From Chlorohelix sp037138995 (GTDB lineage Bacteria > Chloroflexota > Chloroflexia > Chloroheliales > Chloroheliaceae): 64,000 bases of DNA. Numbering within the stretch: the stretch's first letter is position 1; every line of letters begins with the position of its first letter. Positions 1 to 9,146 of this stretch are shown in pieces. The translations under genes were made by a program, and so were the position numbers. The stretch lies in assembly GCF_037138995.1 (NCBI RefSeq), contig NZ_JBAXHI010000005.1, positions 1 through 64,000 of the forward strand. Direction: 5' to 3'. The notes beneath the pieces were generated by a model, which saw only the letters and a list, made by a program, of their open reading frames with translations, searched no databases and was not told where the DNA came from.

Positions 1-1
1 T

Positions 2-229
2 GTATCATCCGGTTACGATGTCACTTTCACAGCCCCATCTACCGGAGCAAGCGGAACTTTTATCTATCTTGGCATGTTTTCTACCAACTCTATAACAGTG
101 ACCACCGATTCCAGCGGTGTAGCAAACCCCGGTACTTTCACCGCCAATACCATAGCAGGAGTATTTACAGTTTCGGTAACGGTTAGCGGCGCTACCAACT
201 TGAATTTCTCAATGACCAATACACCCTGA
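2..229 (+). CDS. C-terminal end of an Ig-like repeat surface protein (5' end outside window)
   Basis: An open frame enters from the left edge and runs 75 codons to TGA at 227-229. The translated segment is rich in Thr, Ser, Val, Gly and Asn and reads as one beta-sandwich repeat: a strand with VTFTAP, a GASGTF turn, a TVTTDSSGVA strand pair, then a TANTIAGVFTV segment and an end in FSMTNTP. This pattern is usual in repeated bacterial Ig-like domains of secreted or surface-anchored proteins. No sorting signal or membrane anchor follows the domain, so anchoring, if any, lies upstream. It is followed in the same direction by another Ig-rich surface protein. The function is unknown; the fold assignment is by pattern only. 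Confidence 0.7.
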   Translation, partial: VSSGYDVTFTAPSTGASGTFIYLGMFSTNSITVTTDSSGVANPGTFTANTIAGVFTVSVTVSGATNLNFSMTNTP

Positions 230-418
230 GAGCGTGTTACAGTTGCAAATTCCAGCCTACCCATACACATGCATCACAACATATATAGAGCCAATGGGCG
301 CAACCGATAAGGGTAGTTATACGTGATATATATATAAATGTAGCTGTGCCAGTAAATGATACGCAGGGCTTTAAATTGACAGCAACCAATTATTGATAGA
401 TGCAGCAGGAGCTTAAGG

Positions 419-3400
419 TTGAGCCAGAAAGTTGAAATAAAGCTTTCATCTGAACAAATAACCTTAAAACCGGGTGGTACCGCCGAGCTTACCGTCACCT
501 TGATTAATAATACAAAAGGGGTAGAACGTTTTGAGCTTAGCATAGGTGAACTTACCGCCGGATGGGCGCAACTCGACCAACTTGAGATGCTTTTATATCC
601 TGATGCGCCCGGCAACGAAGGCTCTACAATATTAAGGATTAACCTACCAGCCAATGCTGCGCCCGGTACTTATGCCCCGGTGTTGTTGGTGGGTAGTAGC
701 AGTCAGCCGGGTATAATAGCAAGCCAGCCCTTACTGCTAAATGTTGAAGAAATAAAACAGATAACGCAAGAACTCAAGTTGCAACCGCAAGAGTTACAAA
801 CTCGCAAAAAAACAGCCGTAACCCAGATCGGAATTTCCAATAATCAGTACCAGCCGGTCAATCTGAAATTATATGCACGTACTAATGTGCAAGGCATGGA
901 AATTCTGATTAATCCACCGATAGTGACAGTGCCATCGCAAGCGGAAATAACCGCCAGTTCGCTTGAAATAAAGCTACGAAAGCGTAATTGGGTTGGTTCT
1001 CCCCGTATGTACGACTTTACGATAGGTATCGAGGGACAGACCACCGAAACAAACGGTGTTATTAATCAAGCGTGTGCTTTACCTTGGCTACGTAGCGTTG
1101 CGCTAAGCCCGGTTCTATTGGCGTTGGCGCTGCTATTGCCGTTGGCTTTTGTGTTAATGCTGCTTATTTTGATGTGGCCCTCCGGCGTACAAACAAGCAC
1201 AAGCAATCAGGCTTTACCGCCTGCTATTTGCACTCCTAGCAATATAACCCTGAACGCAACTCTCAGAATGGGCGAAACCGCCACCGATATAATAATTGTC
1301 CAATCGGATGGTTCTCGCCCTCGAAGCGTTTTTCAGGAATCGGTGGATATTTTACCCGGCAATTTTGCCAGCCTGATGTCTATTTCACCGGATGGGCGTA
1401 AGTTGGCATACATAACCGCCAAAAATGCAGCTTTGGACAATGCTACTATCAATATATTAGACCTTAACTCACGCTCCAAAACCAGAGCAGTAAGTGTTGC
1501 CAATGGATTATGGACTACGCGCCCAACTTGGTCTGCGGATAGCGCCCAACTCGGCTATATAGTTCGCAATACTAATAAGCTGGAATTGTTCAAGGTTGCT
1601 GCCAGTGGTAGAGAACGCGAAATATCACTTGGCATACCCGACCAACTTGTACCTGAATATTTTTATGGTGATACCGGTCAGGAGGGACCTCTTTGTTGGT
1701 CAACCGATAATTCGCGCATCATTGTTAATTCAACTAATAATGCCTTCACCGTCAATGTAACCGATAAAAAAGTCAATGCTCTCCCCAAATTGGGACAAAC
1801 CCAAAACTTTGCGATTGTTACCGATAGATTCCAGCAAGTACCTACCAAAAACCTTACCCCTGCACCAGCCCTCGGCGGTGATTGTTTTGTTATAAATTAC
1901 AGCCAGAATGACCCGCGCTGGCGCAACAGCCAAATCGGGGCGCAGACATTTAAAATTGGCGATTCCGGCTGTGCCATCACCGCCGCTGCAATGCTGCTTA
2001 ACTATAGCAAAGCGGATACCGACCCCGACCAGTTAAATAGTTGCTTGGGTCTAGATGCAATTCCGATGGATTGGTCTCTTACTGCCGTTCGTTGCAGCAA
2101 AGGGGTTTTATCTGGGGCGCAGCGTCAGGACTTTAACTGGGATTCCCTCAACTCAATTCTGAAATCGGGGCAACCCGCCTTAGTAGGTTTTCTAGGTGGT
2201 CAAACCGGAACACAATTTGTAGTAGTGGTTAGCGGCTCAGACAGCATTGCGGCTACCTACCGGATTAATGACCCTTGGGATGGTACCAGTTACAAATCGC
2301 TTGCCTATTATCTGGAAAAGGGCTATCAATTACGTTGGTTGATAAATTATGGGGCATCGGGTCAAAGCGGTTGTCAGGGGCGGTTCGACACTACTGCCAC
2401 CCAGCAAACTGGAATAACTCTGACAAGTCCGGTTGATGGCAAGCTTTATAACCAAGCGGTACCGCTTACTTATCAGGTTTCAGGTACTACCAAAGTCAAC
2501 GCGACATTGAACATGCTAACTACTACCAGCACTGATGGCAACCTATTGCCAAGTGGCGGACTTGAAACCAATTCAAATGTGATACCGGGCGCCATTGTCG
2601 AGCAAGATGGCGCATATATCCTTGTGCTAGATAACGGAACTAACCAGATTTCTGCTCATTTTATAATTGACAAAACCCCACCGCGGCTTGATTTGGTGCG
2701 CCCAAAATTGAGCGACTTTGACCCAACCGGCACACAAGGTAATCAGCTTGTAGCCAGAAACAAAATATCCCTCGAATTTAAGGCTTCCGATAATTTAAGC
2801 GGTGTCTCACTTATAGAGTATAAAATTAATCAAGATGATTGGAAACCATACAATAACGACAGTGTAGCAGTACCGATTACAATTGAAAAAGCGGGTGATT
2901 ATTCTATTCTTTACCGCGCTACTGACGGCGCGGGCAATCGCACCCCAGAAGGCAACCTCACCTTCGCGCTAATTTCGACTACCGGGCAGGTTACAAGCCA
3001 GAGCGGCACTGCCAACCAATCCCCTACTGCGGCGGGTAGCAACCAGCAAGGCGGCAGTAATGGAGCAGGGGAAGGGGCAAATACAACTCCACAGCCTACT
3101 GCTATGCCGGGAGTATTGGCAGTAGCTCCAAATGCTTTGAATTTCGATGCTTTCACTAACCAAGCATTCCTGCAACTCTCCAATAGCGGGCAAGGTACAG
3201 TGGCATGGAATATTCAGCAACCGAGTGGAACATTAGCATCCCTACTAAAATTTAACTTGCAATCGGGTACAATCCCTCCTAGCGGTAATACTCAGTTAAC
3301 GGTTAGCCTAAATGCCTTTAACCTAACCCAAGCTCCGATAAACGGCGTATTTAACATTGTATATAACAACGGCGCAGCGCAAATGCCGATAAACGTCGTT

Positions 3401-6400
3401 ATAATTCAACAGCCGACCCCTACCGTACAATTTATTTCACCTATTCCGGGACCCTTAAACGGTAAAACGGTTGATATAAAAGTTACCGCTATACCAACGG
3501 GGCTGGCTGCTCCTAATCATATGAGCTTTACAGCCAAATATATTGCGAGCGTTGGCGGTAGCCTTGCGGAACTACCCATTCCCGGACAAGCCAATGCAAG
3601 CAATAGTTGGGGTGTTACGTGGGATATTTCAACCTTACCGCCCCAAACCCCGATAGAGATTGGCGGTAAATTGTGTTGGACAGCCGATGAAAGCAATTGT
3701 ATAAAGCTGGTACAACCGCTGGCGGGGTTGAGTATTCCCAAACCGGCAGCAACCATTACCCTGAATCCTAATTCCGACAAGCTAGGTGGTACAGTCACAC
3801 TAAGCGCACAGGTTACAGGGGTTTATGACCATATAACTTATACTTACACCTACAATGATGCTACTGGCGCAACCGTTTCTAAAACTCTGGAAAAGTCTAA
3901 CGCAGCTAATAACAATACCGTAAAGTGGAATACTACCGCAATTCCGCCCCAAACCGGTATCACCCTTGACGCTAAAGTATGTTGGGGTACTGACGATAAC
4001 GTAGCTAATTGCACTACCCCTACTAATCAGTTACCTTCTGCCTTTACCGTAGAAGCGCCTACGCTAACAGTTAGCCCGCTTAGCAGCACCGATCAAGCGA
4101 ATGTACCAGTGCTAGTGTCATTGAGCGGCGCTGCTTCTAAAATCAGCAGCGTCAGTACCGTTGTATTTGTTAACTATAAATATATCCCGACAGTAGGCGG
4201 GGAACAGGTTGAGAAAAACGACACGGCGACACTCAGCGCGGTTTCAAATGGGGCTGCTACATGGTCAATACAAATAAACACGGCAGCAATGCCCCCACAA
4301 CAAATCACCTTTACCCCTAAAATATGCTGGGATGGAAATGCTACGGGCATTTTCTGTTATCCGGTGCAAGCAGCAGTACAAGGCACTATTCCCGATTTAA
4401 TCGCTCAATTTGCCACGCCTATACCAACGGATTTATCCAAATCCACTATTTTGAACGTATCCGGCACACCAACTGCAAGAGTAAAATCAATTCGCTACTA
4501 TGCTACCTATCAAGCAAATGATGGTACGGCTCGCCCAGACGTGTTGTTAAGCGGAGATGCCAACAGCGCCAATAATTTTGGGATTGCCTTTGATTCAACA
4601 GCTTTGGGAATCAAGCCAAATCAGCAAATTATTATAAAATTGAAAGCCTGTAATAGCAGTGGCTATTGCGGACCGTTTAACGCTACCCCGCTGAACTGGA
4701 ATGTACCTGAAGCGGCAATTAATTTTACATCTCCGGTAACTACCACCCTCAGCCTGAACACCACTATAACGGGTACGGTTACAGGGCGTGGGGCATCTGC
4801 GATTATTCTGTTGGCAACTTATCTATCCGACCCTACCAATCCAACTACTGTTATTACAACCTCGCTGACAACAATAAATAATAAAGTAGTATCGGATACC
4901 ATTAGCTACGTCTGGAGTACCGCTACTATACCGCCACAACCCGGAGTCAAACTTACCTATCGGATTTGCTGGGGGCAAGGGGAATTAGATTCTCAAGACT
5001 GCCATACTAAGGATATTACAGATTACAGTAGTTTGACCATACCTGAACCACAGGTAACAAATATAATTGTCAACGGTACTAGCCCCTATAATGTGGTAAA
5101 TGTTTTACCTATCGCCTTCGATAGTACCGCGTCACCGCTTGCTTCAATTACGATTCCGCTAACTGCTACCATAACCGGAAATAATGTGGGTGGGGTTAAA
5201 TGGATTCTGAGTGACCTAGCAGGGAGTATAACGCCTACAATATTGCTTCAGAATTCTCAGGTGAACAGCACAACCCCGGAGGCAACTGGAAACCTGCTAC
5301 TTAATTTGCAACAGCTTTCAGCAACGGTAGATTTACTTAACGACACTTTATTCATTACAGCCGTACCGGTATGGGGAACTGTTTCCAGTGGCGTTTCATA
5401 TAGCGGTTCTACCAACATTGTTCAACTTAAAATCAAGTTGGTAAACATGACGGTCAGCATGAACAACAAAGGGGCAGCCCCTGTACAATTGGCTCCAGTA
5501 AGCGGGTCGCCTACCCCTGCGAATTACTTGATGCTTTCCAGTGTAACTACATTTACAGTAGCCATTCCAGCAAATGCCGCTTTAATCAAACGAGTAATGT
5601 TTGATGCTACTTACAAAAACTCTTCAGGGGTCAGTACAACCACCGCATTAAGCACAATTTCAGGACCTAAAAGTATTTTGCCTACCGGATCTGGCCCTTG
5701 GACAGTTACTTGGGATCATACCACTGATACGCCTAAAATAGACCCACAAAATGAAATAACTCTACACTGGAGACTCTGTGCTACAGCTTCACCGGATGAT
5801 TCTGGGTGCCAATCTCCGGGATTAGCGGGCAACCTATCCAGTATTAACGGTCTGACTCTCGGCGGCGCTCGCTTCAATTTGAGTAGCTCTAACCTGACCG
5901 ACAATCAGCCCGGAACAGTTCCAAAAGCTACTGACTATTTTAATTCTTCGCCACAAGCTTTAATTGAGCTAAGTGCGCTTGATTCGGTTAAATTGGTAAG
6001 AATAGTTGCTTATCCTACTAACAACCCGTCCATAGCAAACACGATAATACTGGGTAATCATACCGATGATACCAGCACGCCTTCCAATGCAGTTATTTCA
6101 TCCGGGCTATTGCAATGGAATTTATCGGCATTTTGGTCCCTCGATGAATCCGGTATAACTACAAAGCTTATAAATAATGCAACCGACCGTAAAGTTTCAC
6201 TTGGCATCCAGTATTGCACCGAAACTACTCCCGCTACACTGGACGCTGTTACATGTAGCGATTGGGATGGAAAGCTTTTCGCCCAGATGAGTTCAAATTG
6301 GAAAGGCTCTTTTGATGCTAATATGGGCGCGGTTGTTTTATGGAAACCATACGATGGCACAACAAACCCGTATGACTCTTATATACAAACGGGCGCACTC

Positions 6401-6706
6401 TCCACACGTAATCTGACTGCTACTGTGATACCTTTTAGCGGAGTTTCTATTAATTCCAGCAATGGGGTGAGTTTCAATTATACCGTTCAAACAAATTCGG
6501 GAACATCCATCGGTACTGCCGCTCTAATGGCTATTAGTAGCGGAAATGATTGGAACTATTCTTGGAATATCGGCGGAATTTCATTCTTAGTTGATAATAG
6601 CATTACACGAAGCGTTACTTTGAAAGCCAGCGTAACTTTTACAGTAACAGGGGATGCCAGCCAAAAAACAAAAGATACTGTGATAAAAACTCATGGGCGC
6701 ACTTAA
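419..6706 (+). CDS. Giant modular membrane-anchored protein: Ig-like domain, TM helix, PD40-type propeller, C39-like peptidase domain, multiple Ig-like repeats
   Basis: This protein has 2,095 residues. The start is TTG at 419 with AGGAG at 407-411. Residues 1-110 look like an Ig-like domain. There is no signal peptide; a single membrane helix sits at about 228-250, preceded by basic residues (KLRKR), which suggests that the first 227 residues stay in the cytoplasm and the rest is exported. Residues about 280-480 carry WD40/TolB-like segments (SPDGRKLAYI, PTWSADSAQLGYI, CWSTDNSRIIV). Residues about 488-640 resemble peptidase_C39_2: GDSGCAITAA contains the presumed nucleophile Cys518 and NDPWDG the Asp region, but the expected His before FVVVV is Gln599. 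From about 660 on there are Ig-like domains, then repeats of roughly 90-110 residues sharing W(D/N/S)-x-(S/T)-T-x-x-(I/L)-PPQ and a C(W)...C pair near the end. The role is probably at the cell surface; no specific function can be assigned. Confidence 0.85.
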   Translation: MSQKVEIKLSSEQITLKPGGTAELTVTLINNTKGVERFELSIGELTAGWAQLDQLEMLLYPDAPGNEGSTILRINLPANAAPGTYAPVLLVGSSSQPGIIASQPLLLNVEEIKQITQELKLQPQELQTRKKTAVTQIGISNNQYQPVNLKLYARTNVQGMEILINPPIVTVPSQAEITASSLEIKLRKRNWVGSPRMYDFTIGIEGQTTETNGVINQACALPWLRSVALSPVLLALALLLPLAFVLMLLILMWPSGVQTSTSNQALPPAICTPSNITLNATLRMGETATDIIIVQSDGSRPRSVFQESVDILPGNFASLMSISPDGRKLAYITAKNAALDNATINILDLNSRSKTRAVSVANGLWTTRPTWSADSAQLGYIVRNTNKLELFKVAASGREREISLGIPDQLVPEYFYGDTGQEGPLCWSTDNSRIIVNSTNNAFTVNVTDKKVNALPKLGQTQNFAIVTDRFQQVPTKNLTPAPALGGDCFVINYSQNDPRWRNSQIGAQTFKIGDSGCAITAAAMLLNYSKADTDPDQLNSCLGLDAIPMDWSLTAVRCSKGVLSGAQRQDFNWDSLNSILKSGQPALVGFLGGQTGTQFVVVVSGSDSIAATYRINDPWDGTSYKSLAYYLEKGYQLRWLINYGASGQSGCQGRFDTTATQQTGITLTSPVDGKLYNQAVPLTYQVSGTTKVNATLNMLTTTSTDGNLLPSGGLETNSNVIPGAIVEQDGAYILVLDNGTNQISAHFIIDKTPPRLDLVRPKLSDFDPTGTQGNQLVARNKISLEFKASDNLSGVSLIEYKINQDDWKPYNNDSVAVPITIEKAGDYSILYRATDGAGNRTPEGNLTFALISTTGQVTSQSGTANQSPTAAGSNQQGGSNGAGEGANTTPQPTAMPGVLAVAPNALNFDAFTNQAFLQLSNSGQGTVAWNIQQPSGTLASLLKFNLQSGTIPPSGNTQLTVSLNAFNLTQAPINGVFNIVYNNGAAQMPINVVIIQQPTPTVQFISPIPGPLNGKTVDIKVTAIPTGLAAPNHMSFTAKYIASVGGSLAELPIPGQANASNSWGVTWDISTLPPQTPIEIGGKLCWTADESNCIKLVQPLAGLSIPKPAATITLNPNSDKLGGTVTLSAQVTGVYDHITYTYTYNDATGATVSKTLEKSNAANNNTVKWNTTAIPPQTGITLDAKVCWGTDDNVANCTTPTNQLPSAFTVEAPTLTVSPLSSTDQANVPVLVSLSGAASKISSVSTVVFVNYKYIPTVGGEQVEKNDTATLSAVSNGAATWSIQINTAAMPPQQITFTPKICWDGNATGIFCYPVQAAVQGTIPDLIAQFATPIPTDLSKSTILNVSGTPTARVKSIRYYATYQANDGTARPDVLLSGDANSANNFGIAFDSTALGIKPNQQIIIKLKACNSSGYCGPFNATPLNWNVPEAAINFTSPVTTTLSLNTTITGTVTGRGASAIILLATYLSDPTNPTTVITTSLTTINNKVVSDTISYVWSTATIPPQPGVKLTYRICWGQGELDSQDCHTKDITDYSSLTIPEPQVTNIIVNGTSPYNVVNVLPIAFDSTASPLASITIPLTATITGNNVGGVKWILSDLAGSITPTILLQNSQVNSTTPEATGNLLLNLQQLSATVDLLNDTLFITAVPVWGTVSSGVSYSGSTNIVQLKIKLVNMTVSMNNKGAAPVQLAPVSGSPTPANYLMLSSVTTFTVAIPANAALIKRVMFDATYKNSSGVSTTTALSTISGPKSILPTGSGPWTVTWDHTTDTPKIDPQNEITLHWRLCATASPDDSGCQSPGLAGNLSSINGLTLGGARFNLSSSNLTDNQPGTVPKATDYFNSSPQALIELSALDSVKLVRIVAYPTNNPSIANTIILGNHTDDTSTPSNAVISSGLLQWNLSAFWSLDESGITTKLINNATDRKVSLGIQYCTETTPATLDAVTCSDWDGKLFAQMSSNWKGSFDANMGAVVLWKPYDGTTNPYDSYIQTGALSTRNLTATVIPFSGVSINSSNGVSFNYTVQTNSGTSIGTAALMAISSGNDWNYSWNIGGISFLVDNSITRSVTLKASVTFTVTGDASQKTKDTVIKTHGRT

Positions 6707-6797
6707 AAATCAGGATGCGCTTTACTCATCCCGGCTCATATTGACGATTAATAGGTTTACTTCACTTGTTTTCTTTCAGCCATAATAGCTCTCTTTA

Positions 6798-7421
6798 TCA
6801 AAAATACTTGAATAAGCGGCGCAATCGTGGCGGTTCTACTTGATTATTGTTATGCAGCGCCACTAAAGAGGAACAGCCAATCCAAGTTTCGCGCGGTTTT
6901 CGTACTCCATGCGGCTTCAGAATCTTCAACAGACAACGTGGCGTTGGGTCAGTCAAGAGCATTGCGCCACGACCAAGCAAATCCACCACCACAATCCACC
7001 AATCCGGTATTGCTCTGGTTTCAAAGCCCAATTTTTCGGTGTATTTTCCTACCACATGAGATTGACCCATAATTGCCTTAAAATCAGCCCAAGCGGGGTC
7101 AGTCCTTAATACAGAGGCGAGATAAGGCATTTCAGGAGCTAATAGCCCGAATAGATAGCGTGAATAGGATAAATCGTTGTCAACACCCCTGAAACGTGGC
7201 ATAAAAAGCTTCATATGCAGTCTAATGATTTTATCGCCCCGGCGCAAAATAGTGCCATCTTTTAGAGTGGTAGTCCACGGGCGGCGATAGCGACGCTTGA
7301 CTATCACCAGATAGCCAATTCGGTAAGCCATAAACGGCTCGAAAAAACCTCGCACAAAGTCAAAGGCGATTATTAATTCCAGCCATATTCTCCGCGATAT
7401 TTGCAAATACTTATCTCCCAT
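6798..7421 (-). CDS. YkoP-like conserved protein
   Basis: This is a 207-residue protein with ATG at 7421, transcribed towards the giant surface gene and divergent from the OpgC-like gene. I recognise a tentative resemblance to the YkoP-like family: a hydrophobic N-terminal segment, then L-x-DG-x-x-x-x-x-GD-x-I-x-x-LHM at about residues 53-71, and a later KLGFE-x-R segment near 130. In Bacillus the family is found beside or fused to polysaccharide deacetylases, but no deacetylase is next to it here. The C-terminal 35 residues are basic and poorly conserved-looking. It lacks any clear catalytic motif. The function is unknown, and the family call rests on remembered motifs. Confidence 0.6.
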   Translation of the reverse strand: MGDKYLQISRRIWLELIIAFDFVRGFFEPFMAYRIGYLVIVKRRYRRPWTTTLKDGTILRRGDKIIRLHMKLFMPRFRGVDNDLSYSRYLFGLLAPEMPYLASVLRTDPAWADFKAIMGQSHVVGKYTEKLGFETRAIPDWWIVVVDLLGRGAMLLTDPTPRCLLKILKPHGVRKPRETWIGCSSLVALHNNNQVEPPRLRRLFKYF

Positions 7422-7701
7422 ACATTTATATTAAACCTATTTGGTTGTATTAAAAGTAGTAAATATAACACAAGTGATGTAATTAGTATGAACATATATG
7501 ATTATGATTTTACCTTTTCCTTGATTGGATTTTACATTCATTTTACAAATAGAAGATAAAATTAATATATAAAATAGAAAAGCCTTGTGAAAAGTAAGCA
7601 TTTGCTTAACTCGTAGGTAACGATTGCAGCAGATATGGAGAAAGTTTAAATAACGTATCCGTAGCTTTCGTTTTTTATTAGCTTTTCAGGAGAATATATA
7701 G

Positions 7702-8907
7702 ATGTTAACCGCTAAAGAATCTAATTTGCAAGGCACTCTTGCAGGTACCACAGCAGTAACCGCTGTTAAAGGATTGCGCTGGCGCTGGAAGTATGAAGCA
7801 ACAGCAGCAAGTTCACGGGATTTACGGCTTGATTTTCTGCGGGGCTTGAGCATATTTGTAATGCTGATGGATCATATCGGGGTATTTGGTCCAGATAGTT
7901 GGGTTTATTTCCTCACTGCCCGCGGGGAATTTTATATAAGCGCCGCTGAAGGTTTCGTTATCATAAGCGGCTTTATCCTTGGCATAGTTTATTTCAAGGT
8001 TATCGAAAAAGAAGGATTGCGCGTTGCTAGTACCAAAATACTGAAACGCGCCTTAAAAATATACTGGCTGGCGGTGGGGTTAACCCTGTTTTTTGTGCTA
8101 CTGGCAAACTATTCTCCGCTGCAATTATGGGCTGATAGGGAATGGATTGATATTAAAGACCCGATTGACCTGCTAATCGGTACGCTAACAATGCGGTTCG
8201 CTTATCATGGCGCCAGTATTCTGTTTATGTACGTGATTTTCCTAGCGATTAGCCCTCTAATTCTCTTTCTGCTACAAGAAGGCAAAACCAAGCACATATT
8301 GATAGTAAGCGGGGTTATCTGGTTTGCTAATATGTACTATCCCAGCAATTTCACATTGCCTTTTGCCAGCAACTTTCCGTTGGCGGCATGGCAAATGCTA
8401 TTCGTTACAACTATGGTAATTGGCTACCATCACCGGGCAATAACTGAGTTTTTTAACGCAAGGGGCAAGTTATATCAGTATTACTCATTGTCAATAGGCG
8501 CGATGTCGGTATTGCTACTGAGTCTGTATATTGCTGAAATCAACGGTGGCGTAGAAAATATCTTCGGGTCAATTGATGTGCATTTCTACATCGCAGACCT
8601 ACACGATAAATCTTTGCTGCCGCCGGAGCGTATGTTTGCAATCTTCATAATATTCCAAGGGCTTTTTCTGATTTCTACTTGGCTCTGGAAACTATTGCAA
8701 CCTATGGTGGGTTGGCTATTAATCCCGATTGGCGAAGTTAGCCTTTACTCCTTTGCTATGCACTTGGTTGTCATTGTCATTTTCTACAATATACCGGGCG
8801 TGCGCGACCTGCCCTATTTCCTTTACGGTTTCGCCCTACTCGCTTCAACACTACTATTGTGGGCTATGGTAAAAACCAAGTTTCTATTCTCGATAATACC
8901 GCATTAA
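7702..8907 (+). CDS. OpgC-like multi-pass membrane acyltransferase
   Basis: This protein has 401 residues; ATG at 7702 has AGGAG at 7688-7692. After about 40 soluble residues comes RDLRLDFLRGLSIFVMLMDH, the hallmark opening of OpgC/acyltransferase_3-like membrane proteins (R-x-x-x-LD-x-LRG, and an Asp-His pair inside the first helix). The next helices carry AAEGFVIISGFILG, which fits the OpgC subgroup best. About ten membrane segments can be counted. OpgC of Escherichia coli succinylates periplasmic glucans; in this organism the acceptor is more likely some other exported or cell-wall glycan, which is inference. It is a single-gene unit: the upstream gene is divergent and a strong terminator follows at 8927. 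Confidence 0.75.
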   Translation: MLTAKESNLQGTLAGTTAVTAVKGLRWRWKYEATAASSRDLRLDFLRGLSIFVMLMDHIGVFGPDSWVYFLTARGEFYISAAEGFVIISGFILGIVYFKVIEKEGLRVASTKILKRALKIYWLAVGLTLFFVLLANYSPLQLWADREWIDIKDPIDLLIGTLTMRFAYHGASILFMYVIFLAISPLILFLLQEGKTKHILIVSGVIWFANMYYPSNFTLPFASNFPLAAWQMLFVTTMVIGYHHRAITEFFNARGKLYQYYSLSIGAMSVLLLSLYIAEINGGVENIFGSIDVHFYIADLHDKSLLPPERMFAIFIIFQGLFLISTWLWKLLQPMVGWLLIPIGEVSLYSFAMHLVVIVIFYNIPGVRDLPYFLYGFALLASTLLLWAMVKTKFLFSIIPH

Positions 8908-8926
8908 GCTTAAAATAAATCACTAT

Positions 8927-8969
8927 AAACCCTTTCCAATTGTAAAAAAGCAATGGAAAGGGTTTTTTT
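8927..8969 (+). terminator. Rho-independent terminator after the OpgC-like gene
   Basis: The arms AAACCCTTTCCAATTG (8927-8942) and CAATGGAAAGGGTTT (8951-8965) pair over 15 positions with one bulged base and an 8-base loop, and a run of T follows directly. It is 19 bases after the stop codon of the OpgC-like gene and is one of the clearest terminators in the window. Confidence 0.9.
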
Positions 8970-9146
8970 ATGTCTATCTACCCTATATTCACCGACTTAG
9001 ACCTCATTATTAATTCTCATAAACTATGATTAATGAAGTGAAATCGGTAGTATCAAAATAATTTCCCCTCCCGTATGAGTGTATTATTCGCTTTCATGCC
9101 TGAACCATAATAAATTTTCATAGTGAAAGAAAGGGACAAACATAAA

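Noticed and set aside
371..400. Perfect TTGACA upstream of the giant surface gene
   Set aside because: No acceptable -10 lies 15-19 bases downstream (the sequence reads TAGATG or GATGCA), so I do not call a promoter.
2911..3183. Antisense reading frame inside the giant surface gene
   Set aside because: It has no ribosome site and mirrors the repetitive coding sequence of the other strand; it is a shadow frame.
7422..7701. Promoter candidates in the AT-rich space before the OpgC-like gene
   Set aside because: Several weak AT-rich matches exist but none combines a reasonable -35 and -10 with 16-18 bases spacing.
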